Positions 30,473 through 39,713 of a DNA stretch of 64,000 nt are shown here, piece by piece. Location of the stretch: positions 2,978,056 through 3,042,055 of the forward strand of contig JADCRB010000118.1 of assembly GCA_021464245.1 (NCBI GenBank). Reading direction: 5' to 3'. The notes beneath the pieces are model-generated. The model was not told the DNA's origin, did not search any database, and was given only the letters and a program-made list of their open reading frames with translations. The translations under genes and the position numbers were made by a program. How positions within the stretch are numbered: the first letter of the stretch is position 1; every line of letters begins with the position of its first letter. Source of the DNA: Carallia brachiata (lineage: Eukaryota > Streptophyta > Magnoliopsida > Malpighiales > Rhizophoraceae).

Positions 30473-32450
30473 ATGGCACCGAAAAGGAGTACAACTGCTG
30501 CCACAAAAAGAAGGCAACGGCTCCATGCCTGCATCAACTACCCTACCTGGGTACGCAGGTCCAGAAACCCGGGGACGGACACAATTTCTTGCCGTCCAAA
30601 CCCGACAAAATATCGAAATGGAGAGTCCACAGCTTGCACAACAGGATCTCTCCCCTGACTCTCTTGCCGCATGGAGGAGTCGATCACCCACCCCGATCGA
30701 AGTCGGGGGCAACACGACGAAGCCTGCTCAACAATCCAACTCATTCTGAAGATCCACACAGAAGAATCAGAAGAGTTTTCTCCCCCAGTCTTTCCCGGAG
30801 CCTCATCTGTTGCCGTCATGATGACCAACACAACCAGCACAGAGGAAAGAATTTCAGAATTGGAGAATAAAATTTTGCAGCTGATCAGAGTCGTGGAGGA
30901 AAAGATCAACAGATCGCCTCTCAAAGGAAAAGCCCCGATCCAAGTTGATCCCGAAATCCGCGAGGAGCAACCATATCCACCCGGTTTCACTCCAGAAGCC
31001 ACACCAGCCGACGTCTTCCTGCAGAAAAGCGACCAGGTAGTTCTACACAGCTGCCACCCTCAAATTCTGTAGCTTCGCTATCTGTTCAACAATTGCAGGA
31101 AATGATAGCCAATACGATCCGACTGCAACAAGCTACATCCTTCCAAGGATCACAGATGTACGTCAAACCGTACACCAGACGGATCGAAAGTCTCAACATG
31201 CCCTTGGGCTACCAACCGCCCAAATTTCAACAATTCGACGGACGAGGCGATCCCAAACAGCACATCGCCCACTTCGTTGAAACCTGCAACAACGCAGGGA
31301 CTTACGGAGATCTCTTGGTGAAGCAGTTTGTTCGTTCACTCAGGGAGACCGCTTTCACCTGGTTCATAAATCTTGAACCAGAATCGATCGACAGTTGGGA
31401 ACAGCTACAACGAGAGTTCCTCAACAGATTTTTCAGCACTCGAAGGACGGTAAGTATGATGGAGCTTACCAGCACCAAACAAAGGAAAGGAGAGCCCGTT
31501 GTCGAATACATCAACAGATGGCGTGCCCTCAGCTTGGACTGCAAAGATCGCCTGACGGAGACTTCTGCCGTGGAGATGTGCATCCAGGAATGCATTGGGA
31601 GCTGTTATACATCCTGCAGGGTGTCAAACCCCGAACTTCGAAGAACTGGCGACCCGCGCACATGATATGGAGATAAGCATCCAGACTTCCGGAGGCACGG
31701 TTCCCATCCAGTTGGACCAGCAAGGGGGCAGAAGGGAGATTAAGAAACCCAACAGCTCCGGAAAAGGAAAGAAGTGATGACTGTTGAAGCCGCACCAGTA
31801 AAAGTGCGCCAAAGCTAAGGTAAATCCTCCGACCCAAATAACTCAGCCAAAAACAGGAAAGGCGGAAGGTGACATTGCGAGAGTGGAGCAGAAGCAGTAT
31901 CCATTCCCCGACTCAGACGTCCCCGACATTCTTGAACAACTCTGGAGGCGAAGCTGATCGAACTCCCAGAGTGCAAGCGGCCGAATGAAAAGGATCGAGT
32001 CAGCGATCCAGATTCTGCAAATATCACCGGATAGTAAGTCATCCAACCGAGAAGTGTTTCGTCCTGAAGGAGCTAATCATGAAGCTCAAAGCCAGAATAA
32101 AATCATTCTGGACCAGGAAGGCATAACCTTCGCAAACCAGACCACCATCACTTCAAAACCATCAGAAGAGGTGACACACCGTAAGGAGGAGCCGCTCGAC
32201 AACAAAAAGTCGACAACGGAGAAGGTATATGAAGCTCTCCAAACCCTTCTCGCTAACCCTCAGCTGTTTACAGCTTTGCAAACAACAGAAGTGTGGCAAA
32301 ATCAAGTCGGCAATACTCTCAGACCTCAGCTGAACCAGCCATCAAGTAATTCCAGCTCGACGGAGCAACAGGCACCAAAATCACGTCGGATGTTACTCTG
32401 CTATCTCATTTTCAGATGAGGATCTCCTGCTGGGGTCCAAACCCCACAAT
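30473..32450 (+). pseudogene. gag: Retrotransposon gag (copy 2, multiply frameshifted)
   Basis: The start MAPKRSTTAATK matches copy 1, but one lost base within 20 codons shifts frame. The capsid-like domain is open in 31093-31620 and is nearly identical to copy 1. Further one-base deletions near 31590, 31765, 31850, 31885, 31940 and 32010 scramble the zinc-knuckle region (FCKYHR cluster around 32015-32060). Most breaks are single missing bases with intact surrounding sequence. Confidence 0.85.
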
Positions 32451-32474
32451 CGGCCGCTGTATGTATCAGGCTAT

Positions 32475-32990
32475 GTGAAAGAACAGAAGGTCCGACGTAT
32501 TCTGATCGACGATGGCTCGACAGTCAATATTATCCCAAAATCCACCATAAAGGAGCTCGGCATCGGCATTGATGAATTATCAGACAGCCGCTTGATGATT
32601 CATGGCTTTAATCAAGGAGGACAGAAAGCAATTGGGATGATTCGCTTGGAGCTAACTATCGGTAATCTCACTTCTAGCACTCTATTTCACGTGATTGATG
32701 CACGTACCACATATAAGATGTTGCTAGGACGACCGTGGATTCATGGAAATGGAGTTGTGCTCTCAAGCCTGCATCAGTGCTTCAAGTACTACAATGGTGG
32801 CGTTCAAAAGGTCAATGCTGACTTAAAGCCGTTCGATGATGCTGAATCACATTTGGCGGATGCAGTCTTCTACACCGACACAGACAATCCGGAGATCATT
32901 CCATCAAAAGCTACTTGGACTGGGGGCATCCACAAAAAGGGAAAAGCTGTCGAAGAACCTGCCAATGCCAACCCAGGCTCCAACAAATGA
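32475..32990 (+). pseudogene. pro: Retrotransposon aspartic protease (copy 2)
   Basis: The open stretch has the retropepsin motif ILIDDGSTVNI; the D-D-G-S codons are 32508-32519. LLGRPWIHGNG lies downstream, as in plant gypsy proteases. The catalytic motif is intact here, unlike copy 1 (DDGL). The frame ends at 32990 after base losses in the linker. The linker 33140-33280 contains about 130-140 bases that copy 1 lacks. Confidence 0.85.
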
Positions 32991-33445
32991 AAAGCTGCCA
33001 CAGCCTGCTGAACTCGTCCGAAGGATGTTGCATCTTCAAGCTCCACTCCAGTCCTACGCTATGTGCCGAAGTCACGACGCTCAGAAGGTCAACCCCCTTT
33101 CTCTTATTGTATTGATCATAAACAGGAGCAAGGACATAGCCAACCCAAGACAAAAGAGCTGCACAACCTGAAGGAGACTTACACTCTGCCGATACCAAAG
33201 ATTGAGCCGGTTTTGTCTCAAAACCATTAAAAGGCTTCGTCAAACCACACACGGGGGCAGTCGAAGGCGGCTCACTTCCAGAAAGAAGAACACATGAAGG
33301 ATTTGATCCTAATGCATACAAGCTTTGGCAAGGCGGGCTATGACTTCTCAAACCCGAGCACAATGGGTACGCTGCCGTCCACACATGGGCCGCTTCTCAA
33401 ACATCACAGTCCCGACCTGGCTTAGGCTATCAGGAGAAGTCACCT

Positions 33446-35060
33446 GTGCGGATCACGCTAAAGAGCCGAAGCCGAGCAGCTGATGCACGTGCCATCACCA
33501 CCACCACCAAACAAGACAGGCTTATCCAGTCAAACAAAGAAGGTGAAGTCAGAGGTTCTACATTTCATGTCACAATTAGCGAGGAGGCTGATTCCGACTC
33601 ATCAGATGGTGAAGTGAAGGAGGCTCCCCCGGAACTTGAAGATGGTGGCCAAGCAACTGTTGATGAACTCAAGGAGGTCAATCTTGGCTCTCCGGAAGAT
33701 CCTCGACCTACATTTGTAAGTGCTTTACTTACTGCAGAAGAAGAGCAAGAATATGTTCAGGTATTAAGTCAATACAGGGACGTGTTCGCATGGAGTTACA
33801 AAGAAATGCCTGGACTTGACCCAAAATTGCGGTGCATCGTCTAGCAGTAAAGAAGGGTGTTCGTTCAGTCAAGCAGCCACAACGACGGTTCCGCCCGGAA
33901 CTCATTCCACAAATCGAGGAGGAGGTGAACAAGCTGATCAATGCGGCTTCATCCGAGAGGTCACCTACCCAACGTGGATTGCCAACATTGTCCCGGTAAG
34001 AAAGAAGAATGGACAGTTGAGGGTATGTGTTGATTTTCGAGATCTTAACAAGGCCTGCCCGAAAGATGACTTTCCATTGCCCATAACGGAGATCACAGTC
34101 GATGCAACAACGGGTCACGAAGCATTGTCTTCATGGATGGTTCTTCAGGCTATAACCAAATCAGAATGGCACCAGAAGACGAGGAGTTGACAGCATTCCG
34201 CACCCCAAAAGGTATATACTGCTACAAAGTTATGCCGTTTGGATTGAAAAATGCTGGCGCCACTTATCAACGTGCTATGCAAAAAATTTTTGATGACATG
34301 CTGCACAAGATTGTAGAATGTTATGTTGATGACTTAGTTGTAAAGACTAAGAAGCGCAAAGACCACCTCGAGGATCTCAAGACAGTGTTCGAAAGACTTC
34401 GGAGGCATCAGCTCAAAATGAACCCTCTCAAGTGCGCATTCGGTGTCACATCAGGAAAGTTTCTTGGGTTCGTGGTGCGCCATCGTGGAATCGAAGTTGA
34501 TCAGTCAAAGGTTGAGGCAATTCAAAAGATGCCTGAACCTAAAAACCTGCACGAGCTGCGAAGTCTACAAGGAAAAAAAACTGGCTACATTCGCCGTTTT
34601 ATCTCCAATTTAGCTGGGAGATGTCAACCTTTCCATCGGTTGATGAAGAAGGATGTCAACTTCGAGTGGGACGAAGCTTGCAGCAAAGCCTTTGAGAGCA
34701 TAAAGAAGTACCTTTCCAATCCACCGGTCCTAGGTGCTCCAATTCAAGGAAAGTCGTTGATTCTCTACATTGCAGCGCAGGAAAGATCTTTGGGAGCCTT
34801 GCTTGCACAGGAAAACGAGCAGGGAAAGGAAGTTGCCCTGTACTACTTGAGCAGAACACTAAACGGTCCGGAGCTGAGTTATTCGCCCATTGAAAAGACA
34901 TGTCTAGCACTGTTCTTTGCCATTGACAAGCTGAGGCACTACATGCAAGCTCACACGGTACGTCTCATTGCCAGAGCTGATCCTGTCAAATATATCTTAT
35001 CTAGACCAATCTTGTCAGGACGACTTGCCAAGTGGGCAGTAATCCTACAAAGCTACGACA
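33446..35060 (+). pseudogene. pol: Reverse transcriptase and degenerate RNase H (copy 2)
   Basis: The approach to RT is open 33446-33844, then broken by lost bases near 33828, 33945 and 34127. From 34133 a 503-codon open stretch runs through RT (PFGLKNAGATYQRAM, YVDD near 34320), the standard RNase H (LYIAAQ, catalytic D missing as in copy 1) and on into the second RNase H. An AAAAAA insertion near 34575 changes GKLAYI to GKKTGYI. The conserved loss of D in the first RNase H in both copies points to a lineage feature rather than a recent mutation. Confidence 0.9.
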
Positions 35061-35199
35061 TTGTCTACGTGCCTCAAAAAGCAGTCAAAGGACAAGCTCT
35101 AGCAGACTTCCTTGCAGATCACCCTATTCCGTCAGATTGGGAGTTCACAGATGATCTTCCAGATGAAGAGGTCTTTTACATTGAGACACTACCACCATG

Positions 35200-35590
35200 G
35201 ACGATGTTCTTTGATGGTGCAGCAAGGCGTGATGGTGCTGGTGCCGGCATAGTGTTTGTCACTCCTCAACGACAAATACTACCATATGCTATCATTCTCG
35301 GTGAGTTATGTTCAAATAATGTTGCTGAATACCAGGCTTTGATCATTGGTCTTCAAATGGCTGTCGATATGAAGATTCCAACTATAGAAGTCCATGGAGA
35401 TTCCCAGCTCGTCATCAACCAACTTACAGGATTGTATGACGTGAAGAAAGAGGACCTTGCGCCTTACCATCAACGTGCTCGACAGCTAATGGATGAATTT
35501 GAAAGCATCACCTTGGAGCATGTGCCTCGACGAGAAAACACTCAGGCAGACGCGTTGGCTAACCTGGCCACCTCTTGCAAAGTCAGAAAT
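35200..35590 (+). pseudogene. Second (archaeal-type) RNase H domain (copy 2)
   Basis: The same domain as 4969-5350, with D, E, D, D acidic positions visible (MFFDGAARRDG, NNVAEYQAL, EVHGDSQL, ADALANLA). In this copy it is in one frame with RT from 34133, which shows that RT, RNase H and the extra RNase H were one polyprotein. The frame is lost just after ANLATS, near 35573. Confidence 0.88.
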
Positions 35591-36936
35591 CCAGGCTACA
35601 GTTGTTGCCGTATGCCAGAAATGGATAGTGCCACAGAAGGATGATGAAGAAACTACAGCAGCCAACGCTGTATCTGTACGTCTCGCGGAGGACGAGGATT
35701 GGCGCCAACCAATCATTGACTACTACAGCACGGGAAGCTGCCCGAAGATCGTCGTCATAAGACAGAAATTCAACGACGAGCTCCCCGCTTCATATATCTC
35801 AAGGATGCTCTGTATCGAAGGTCTTTTGATGGAGTTTTACTTCGCTGCCTAGGAATGAAGAGGCAAAACAGGCTCTCACTGAAGCACATTCTGGTGTTTG
35901 TGGCGGACATCAATCGGGCCTAAGTTGCACTTCCAACTCAGAAGGATGGGATACTACTGGCCAACCATGGTACGTGATTCAATTGAGTTTGCTAAAACTT
36001 GTCAAGCTTGTCAATTTCATGCGAATTACATACATCAACCACCAGCCACTGCATCCAACTGTCTCATCCTGGCCCTTTGAAGCTTGGGGTCTCGACTTAG
36101 TGGGGCCCTTGCCAAAGTCATCCCTGGGTCACCTGTACATCCTCGCAGCAACCGACTACTTCTCAAAATGGGCTGAAGCCATTCCACTTAGAGAGGTAAA
36201 GAAGGAGCATGTTGCCAATTTCATCCGGACTCAGCTGATCTATCGCTATGGAGTCCCTCGATTCATCATCACTGATAATGGTAAGCAGTTCTACAACAGC
36301 TTATCGACAAGCTCTGCGAGAAGTTCAAGTTCAAGCAGTACAAGTCATCCATGTACAATGCCCCAGCAAATGGCTTGGCCGAAGCATTCAACAAGACCTT
36401 ATGCAACCTGTTGCGGAAGGTAGTCTCTAAATCCAAAAGAGATTGGCATGACAGAATTCCGGAGGCATTATGGGCGTATCGTACAACTTACCGGACTCCA
36501 ACACAGGCGACGCCATACTCACTTGTCTACGGTGTCGAAGCAATACTGCCGTTGGAAACACAGATTCCATCCCTGCGCATGGCTGTTCTGGAAGGACTCA
36601 CACAGGAGGAGAATGCTCGCCTACGTCTGGATGAGTTAGAAGCTCGATGAAAGGAGGCTCGAAGCACAACAGCAACTTGAGTGCTACCAAGCCCGGCTCA
36701 CCAACACGTTCAACCGCAGGGTCCGCCCTCGATCTTTTCAAGTTGGAGACCTTGTTCTTGCAGTACGACGGCCCATCAACATGAAGCATCGGCCTGGTGA
36801 CAAGCTTACTTCCAAATGGGACGGGCCATACTTAGTGCAGGAGGCCTACACTCACAACGCTTACATGCTGTCAGACCAAGAAGGCGTCCGAATCGGCCCG
36901 ATCAATGGTAAATTTCTGAAACAGTATTATGTGTAA
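35591..36936 (+). pseudogene. int: Integrase (copy 2, frameshifted)
   Basis: The H2C2 zinc region, DDE core and C-terminal domain are all recognisable but lie in several frames (35898-36080, 35974-36423, 36351-36650). Catalytic positions: D in GLDLVGPLPKS, D in IITDNGKQF, E in NGLAEAFNKTL. The C-terminal SKWDGPYLVQEAYTHNAYML segment is intact at about 36817-36876, where copy 1 has lost a base. The ancestral stop is TAA 36934-36936. Confidence 0.87.
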
Positions 36937-36940
36937 ATAT

Positions 36941-36942
<2 letters not shown>

Positions 36943-36982
<40 letters not shown>

Positions 36983-37230
36983 AAAAAAAAAATTGCGAAG
37001 TCCCGATCTGAAAGACTAAGCGAAAGTCCAAACCCAAACACTTGAGCCCAATTCAGAGTCCAAATCCAAAAGTCTAAGTCCAAAAACCCAAACACTCAAC
37101 CCAAATTCAACAAAAATCCAAGTCCAAAACCCAAACACTCGACCCAAATCTAATCCAAAACCCAAAACCCAAAAATTCCAAGTTCCAGACACAATCCAAA
37201 ACCCAAGTTCAAAATCCAATCCAACTCCTG
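36943..37230 (+). repeat. A-rich tract and C/A-rich minisatellite after pol (copy 2)
   Basis: An A-run of about 50 bases is followed by irregular CCAAACACTCAACCCAAATTC-like repeats. The same architecture as 6703-7040. Confidence 0.8.
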
Positions 37231-37265
37231 GCCCGCATGAGTATAAACTGTGAACGGCCCAAAAA

Positions 37266-37273
37266 TATAAAAG
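37266..37273 (+). promoter_or_regulatory. Internal TATA-like box upstream of the WOX-like frame (copy 2)
   Basis: TATAAAAG, identical to 7072-7079 and 89 bases before ATG 37362. Conserved although nearby minisatellite sequence varies. Confidence 0.45.
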
Positions 37274-37361
37274 CAACGGAGGGTTTGAGTCTGAAACTCA
37301 GCATCAGTCTCAACCGATCTTCACCACATACCAAGACCTTTGCTCCTCTGCCACAAGAAAG

Positions 37362-37968
37362 ATGGAACCAGTTGCAGAACCTCAAGACAAGGGAGAAGAA
37401 AGATCACCCCGCACAAGGTGGCAACCGACCATGGCACAACTGCAAATTTTGGAGGAAGTCTTCCACAACAATGGAGGTATTATTCCTAGTGCATCTCAAA
37501 TTTACCAACTTGTCTCACGATTGCGCCCGCTCGGGGCAATCGAAGGAAAAAAGTGTTTTATTGGTTCCAGAATCGGAAAGCAGGAAGAAACCAGCACTGA
37601 GAACTGCTTCTTCCAAAGAACAGTCTGTCGTTCAAGTAAATCCCACTGGTACAGCTTCGCCCTCAAATGAAGCAGGTCCGAGTTCTTCCACTGCAATGGT
37701 CTCTCCACGGTATGTTCATCAAAGTCGTAGCCCATGGGAGCATGCATGCTGGTCCTGGTGGTCTTACGGAGTCAGCCAAGGGTTCATCCCTCCTAGATAC
37801 TTAAGTCTATGAGGAACTTTTCTAGCAGAAAAGAGTTATTCCGGCGAAACTTTGCCACTCTTTCCAGAATATTCCGGCAGCATCAACCAGCCGGAAAGCG
37901 ACGTCAACATCATCAGCCCACCAGACGAGGTCGAGCTTGACTTGGAGTTGCACCTCGGGCCCCGCTAG
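37362..37968 (+). pseudogene. Retrotransposon-borne WUSCHEL-clade WOX homeobox gene (copy 2)
   Basis: From ATG 37362, residues 1-63 run through helices 1 and 2 of the homeodomain (RTRWQPTMAQLQILEEVF, ASQIYQLVSRLRPLG). Two single-base losses in helix 3 (near 37552 and 37577) then shift frame; the residues they disrupt are readable in copy 1 as NVFYWFQNRRSR. The following frame is open except for one nonsense codon (TGA 37810-37812; GGA in copy 1). It contains the WUS-box TLPLFP (37849-37866) and ends VELDLELHLGPR then TAG 37966-37968. LDLELHL fits an LxLxL (EAR-type) corepressor motif, and homeodomain/WUS-box/EAR is the order in WUS and WOX5-type proteins. The ancestral product would be about 200 residues. 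Confidence 0.9.
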
Positions 37969-37990
37969 GACGGCCGACAAGATAAAGTGC

Positions 37991-38052
37991 AACGACTTTG
38001 GCAGCACACGGTAACGACTTTGACAGCACACGGTAACGACTTTTGTGACACG
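37991..38052 (+). repeat. 22-bp tandem repeat (copy 2)
   Basis: Two full units and a partial of AACGACTTTGGCAGCACACGG-like sequence. One unit fewer than copy 1. Confidence 0.85.
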
Positions 38053-38232
38053 CGTCAGCCGCTGCCTCTTTTGTCTCTTATGCAGGAAAGGGACATGGAT
38101 GACCCTACTCTATTCTGCGTACCTTCTTTTTGACTTTTCAAAAAAAAAAAAAAAAATCTTTATCGTATGTATATATATATCTGCATTCCCGAGTTGTAAT
38201 ACTCACCCCTCAGCTCTTCTTTCTCAAAAGAA

Positions 38233-38655
38233 ATGGCTAGTCTCTGCACTTGTCTCAGGAAGTTCTTCGATCAAGAAGTTGGAGGCGCACGAGCTAAGAA
38301 AAGAAGGAGTAGTCTTCCTCGAGGGATCCCTAAAAGCTCTCGAAACTCAGTCTCCAACGCCATCGGTGTCATGGAGTTCCAACTATTCTCCTTAGTTCAC
38401 ATCTACCACAGAGGGATGAGAAGTTGCAATCATCCTAATCTTCCTTTGGATGCGGCGACGTACAGGGAAGTTCCAACTACTCTCCTTACATCGAAGCATA
38501 CTTGGGAATCATCACTACAGTCAGTCTCTCTGTGTGCCGGTCTTGAAGTTCCGAGGTGCTGGGCCTTCCTCTTGGGGAGGTTCAAGTTCTTTGCCTATCG
38601 GATCATCCTCACTAGAGCTTTGGAACTTCAAAGAACCTTTGCCAGCCTTTTCTAG
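38233..38655 (+). CDS. Second extra reading frame, unknown function (copy 2)
   Basis: A 140-residue open frame starting MASLCTCLRKFFDQEVGG with a basic RAKKRRSS patch, lying between the 22-bp repeats and the 3' LTR. Its start is shared with copy 1 (8065), but the rest is poorly conserved and copy 1 is frameshifted, so coding is uncertain. The nucleotide motif GTTCCAACTACTCTCCTTA occurs twice inside it. No domain was recognised. It could be a second captured gene piece or untranslated leader. Confidence 0.35.
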   Translation: MASLCTCLRKFFDQEVGGARAKKRRSSLPRGIPKSSRNSVSNAIGVMEFQLFSLVHIYHRGMRSCNHPNLPLDAATYREVPTTLLTSKHTWESSLQSVSLCAGLEVPRCWAFLLGRFKFFAYRIILTRALELQRTFASLF

Positions 38656-38882
38656 CTATAGAAGTTCGAATGCACCTAGAGCTAGAATGTCAATTTTTAT
38701 ATTGGCTGGGCTGCTAACTTTCTCAAGATCGTATCGGATTCCTATTGCGATCCAACAACAGCGGGCATGGTCAAAGATAGAAGACTCCAAGATTCAATGT
38801 TCATCAGCACTTTCCAAATTTCAAACTGGACTTCAAGACTCGGTTCGAATCATTTCTGTAAAATTCTTCCTTACCGACCCTT

Positions 38883-38893
38883 GAAGTGGGGGG
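38883..38893 (+). other. Polypurine tract of copy 2
   Basis: GAAGTGGGGGG just before the 3' LTR; plus-strand primer as in copy 1. Confidence 0.75.
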
Positions 38894-38897
38894 CATT

Positions 38898-39708
38898 TGT
38901 AAACAAATAAATTAAAAAATAATAATAATTAATATGGTTGGCAGCTGCCAACCTTGAAGTCAAGGTTGGCAGCTGCCAACCTAATTAAATGCCACCAACC
39001 ATTTGGTTGGTGGCAGGCAGGCATGGGGGAGGCCTATAAATTGACCTCCCCAATTGAATGAAATGGAGAAAAAAAAGAAGGCAGGCAGCGAAGCGAAAAA
39101 AAAAAAAAGAAAAAGCAAGCCGAAGAAAAAAAAAAGTAAACAAGAGAGAGAGATAAAAAAAAAATTGTGTACTCTGTGATATATTTTTTTTAACTCTTTT
39201 GAGAAAGATATCTCAGGTGCAAAGTAAAAAAAAAATTACTATTTTTATTTCTAAAATTATTTTTAGGTGTATATTCTCGGATCGCTCTAGATCTGAATTT
39301 ATAAGAATATAAATCTGAAAATATCAAATTACTACAAATCCGACTGGGATTAAGCCTCATACGGCCCTCAGCAAAATTCAGGCAACTCATCCGAGAACAA
39401 GTCCCTTCGACCCTCGGTGAAATTAAGCCAAATCAGCTCAGATCTGGTCTCTGCGGTTTTTAACCGTAATCTAGACGTCCAAATCAGATCTAATTTCAGT
39501 CTACCCAGTTCAAGAAAAAGTTGTGGAATTTATTTCTGTCAAAATCAAGCTCGTGCAGCCCTTGACCGAGTCAAAAACGGAATACTAATCGGAGGATTTA
39601 CGGAGATCGAACCACGTAAATTTTCTTTTATTTTTACAATTTTCAATTTGTAATTTATTTTTGAATTTTCGAGTTTAATTGTTTTAGACTCGAAATTTAC
39701 GCTTTACA
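38898..39708 (+). repeat. 3' LTR of copy 2 (811 bp)
   Basis: TGTAAACA...GCTTTACA. The U3 has a 46-bp near-perfect palindrome (38936-38981: two GGTTGGCAGCTGCCAACC blocks around TTGAAGTCAA), an 11-base-arm palindrome (38991-39014) and a TATA box at 39035-39040. It differs from the 5' LTR at about 40 sites. Confidence 0.95.
38936..39040 (+). promoter_or_regulatory. LTR promoter of copy 2: nested palindromes plus TATA box
   Basis: Each GGTTGGCAGCTGCCAACC is itself an 18-bp palindrome centred on a CAGCTG E-box, and the pair forms a larger palindrome. A second palindrome (GCCACCAACCA/TGGTTGGTGGC) follows, then CTATAAA. The plan (hairpin, hairpin, TATA) is shared with copy 1, but the sequences are unrelated. 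Confidence 0.6.
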
Positions 39709-39713
39709 TTTAC
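39709..39713. other. Right target-site duplication of copy 2 (TTTAC)
   Basis: Identical to 29408-29412. Confidence 0.9.

Larger units (their letters stand above)
29413..39708 (+). mobile_element. Ty3/gypsy Tat-lineage LTR retrotransposon, copy 2 (complete, 10.3 kb)
   Basis: A full-length element with both LTRs, TTTAC target duplications, primer-binding site, gag, protease, RT, two RNase H domains, integrase, WOX-like frame, 22-bp repeats, second extra frame and polypurine tract. Gag-pol matches copy 1 almost base for base apart from many one-base deletions. The LTR U3 regions do not match. The two LTRs differ at about 40 positions, mostly transitions (around 95% identity), so insertion is not very recent. 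It is defective because of frameshifts throughout gag-pol. Confidence 0.96.
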
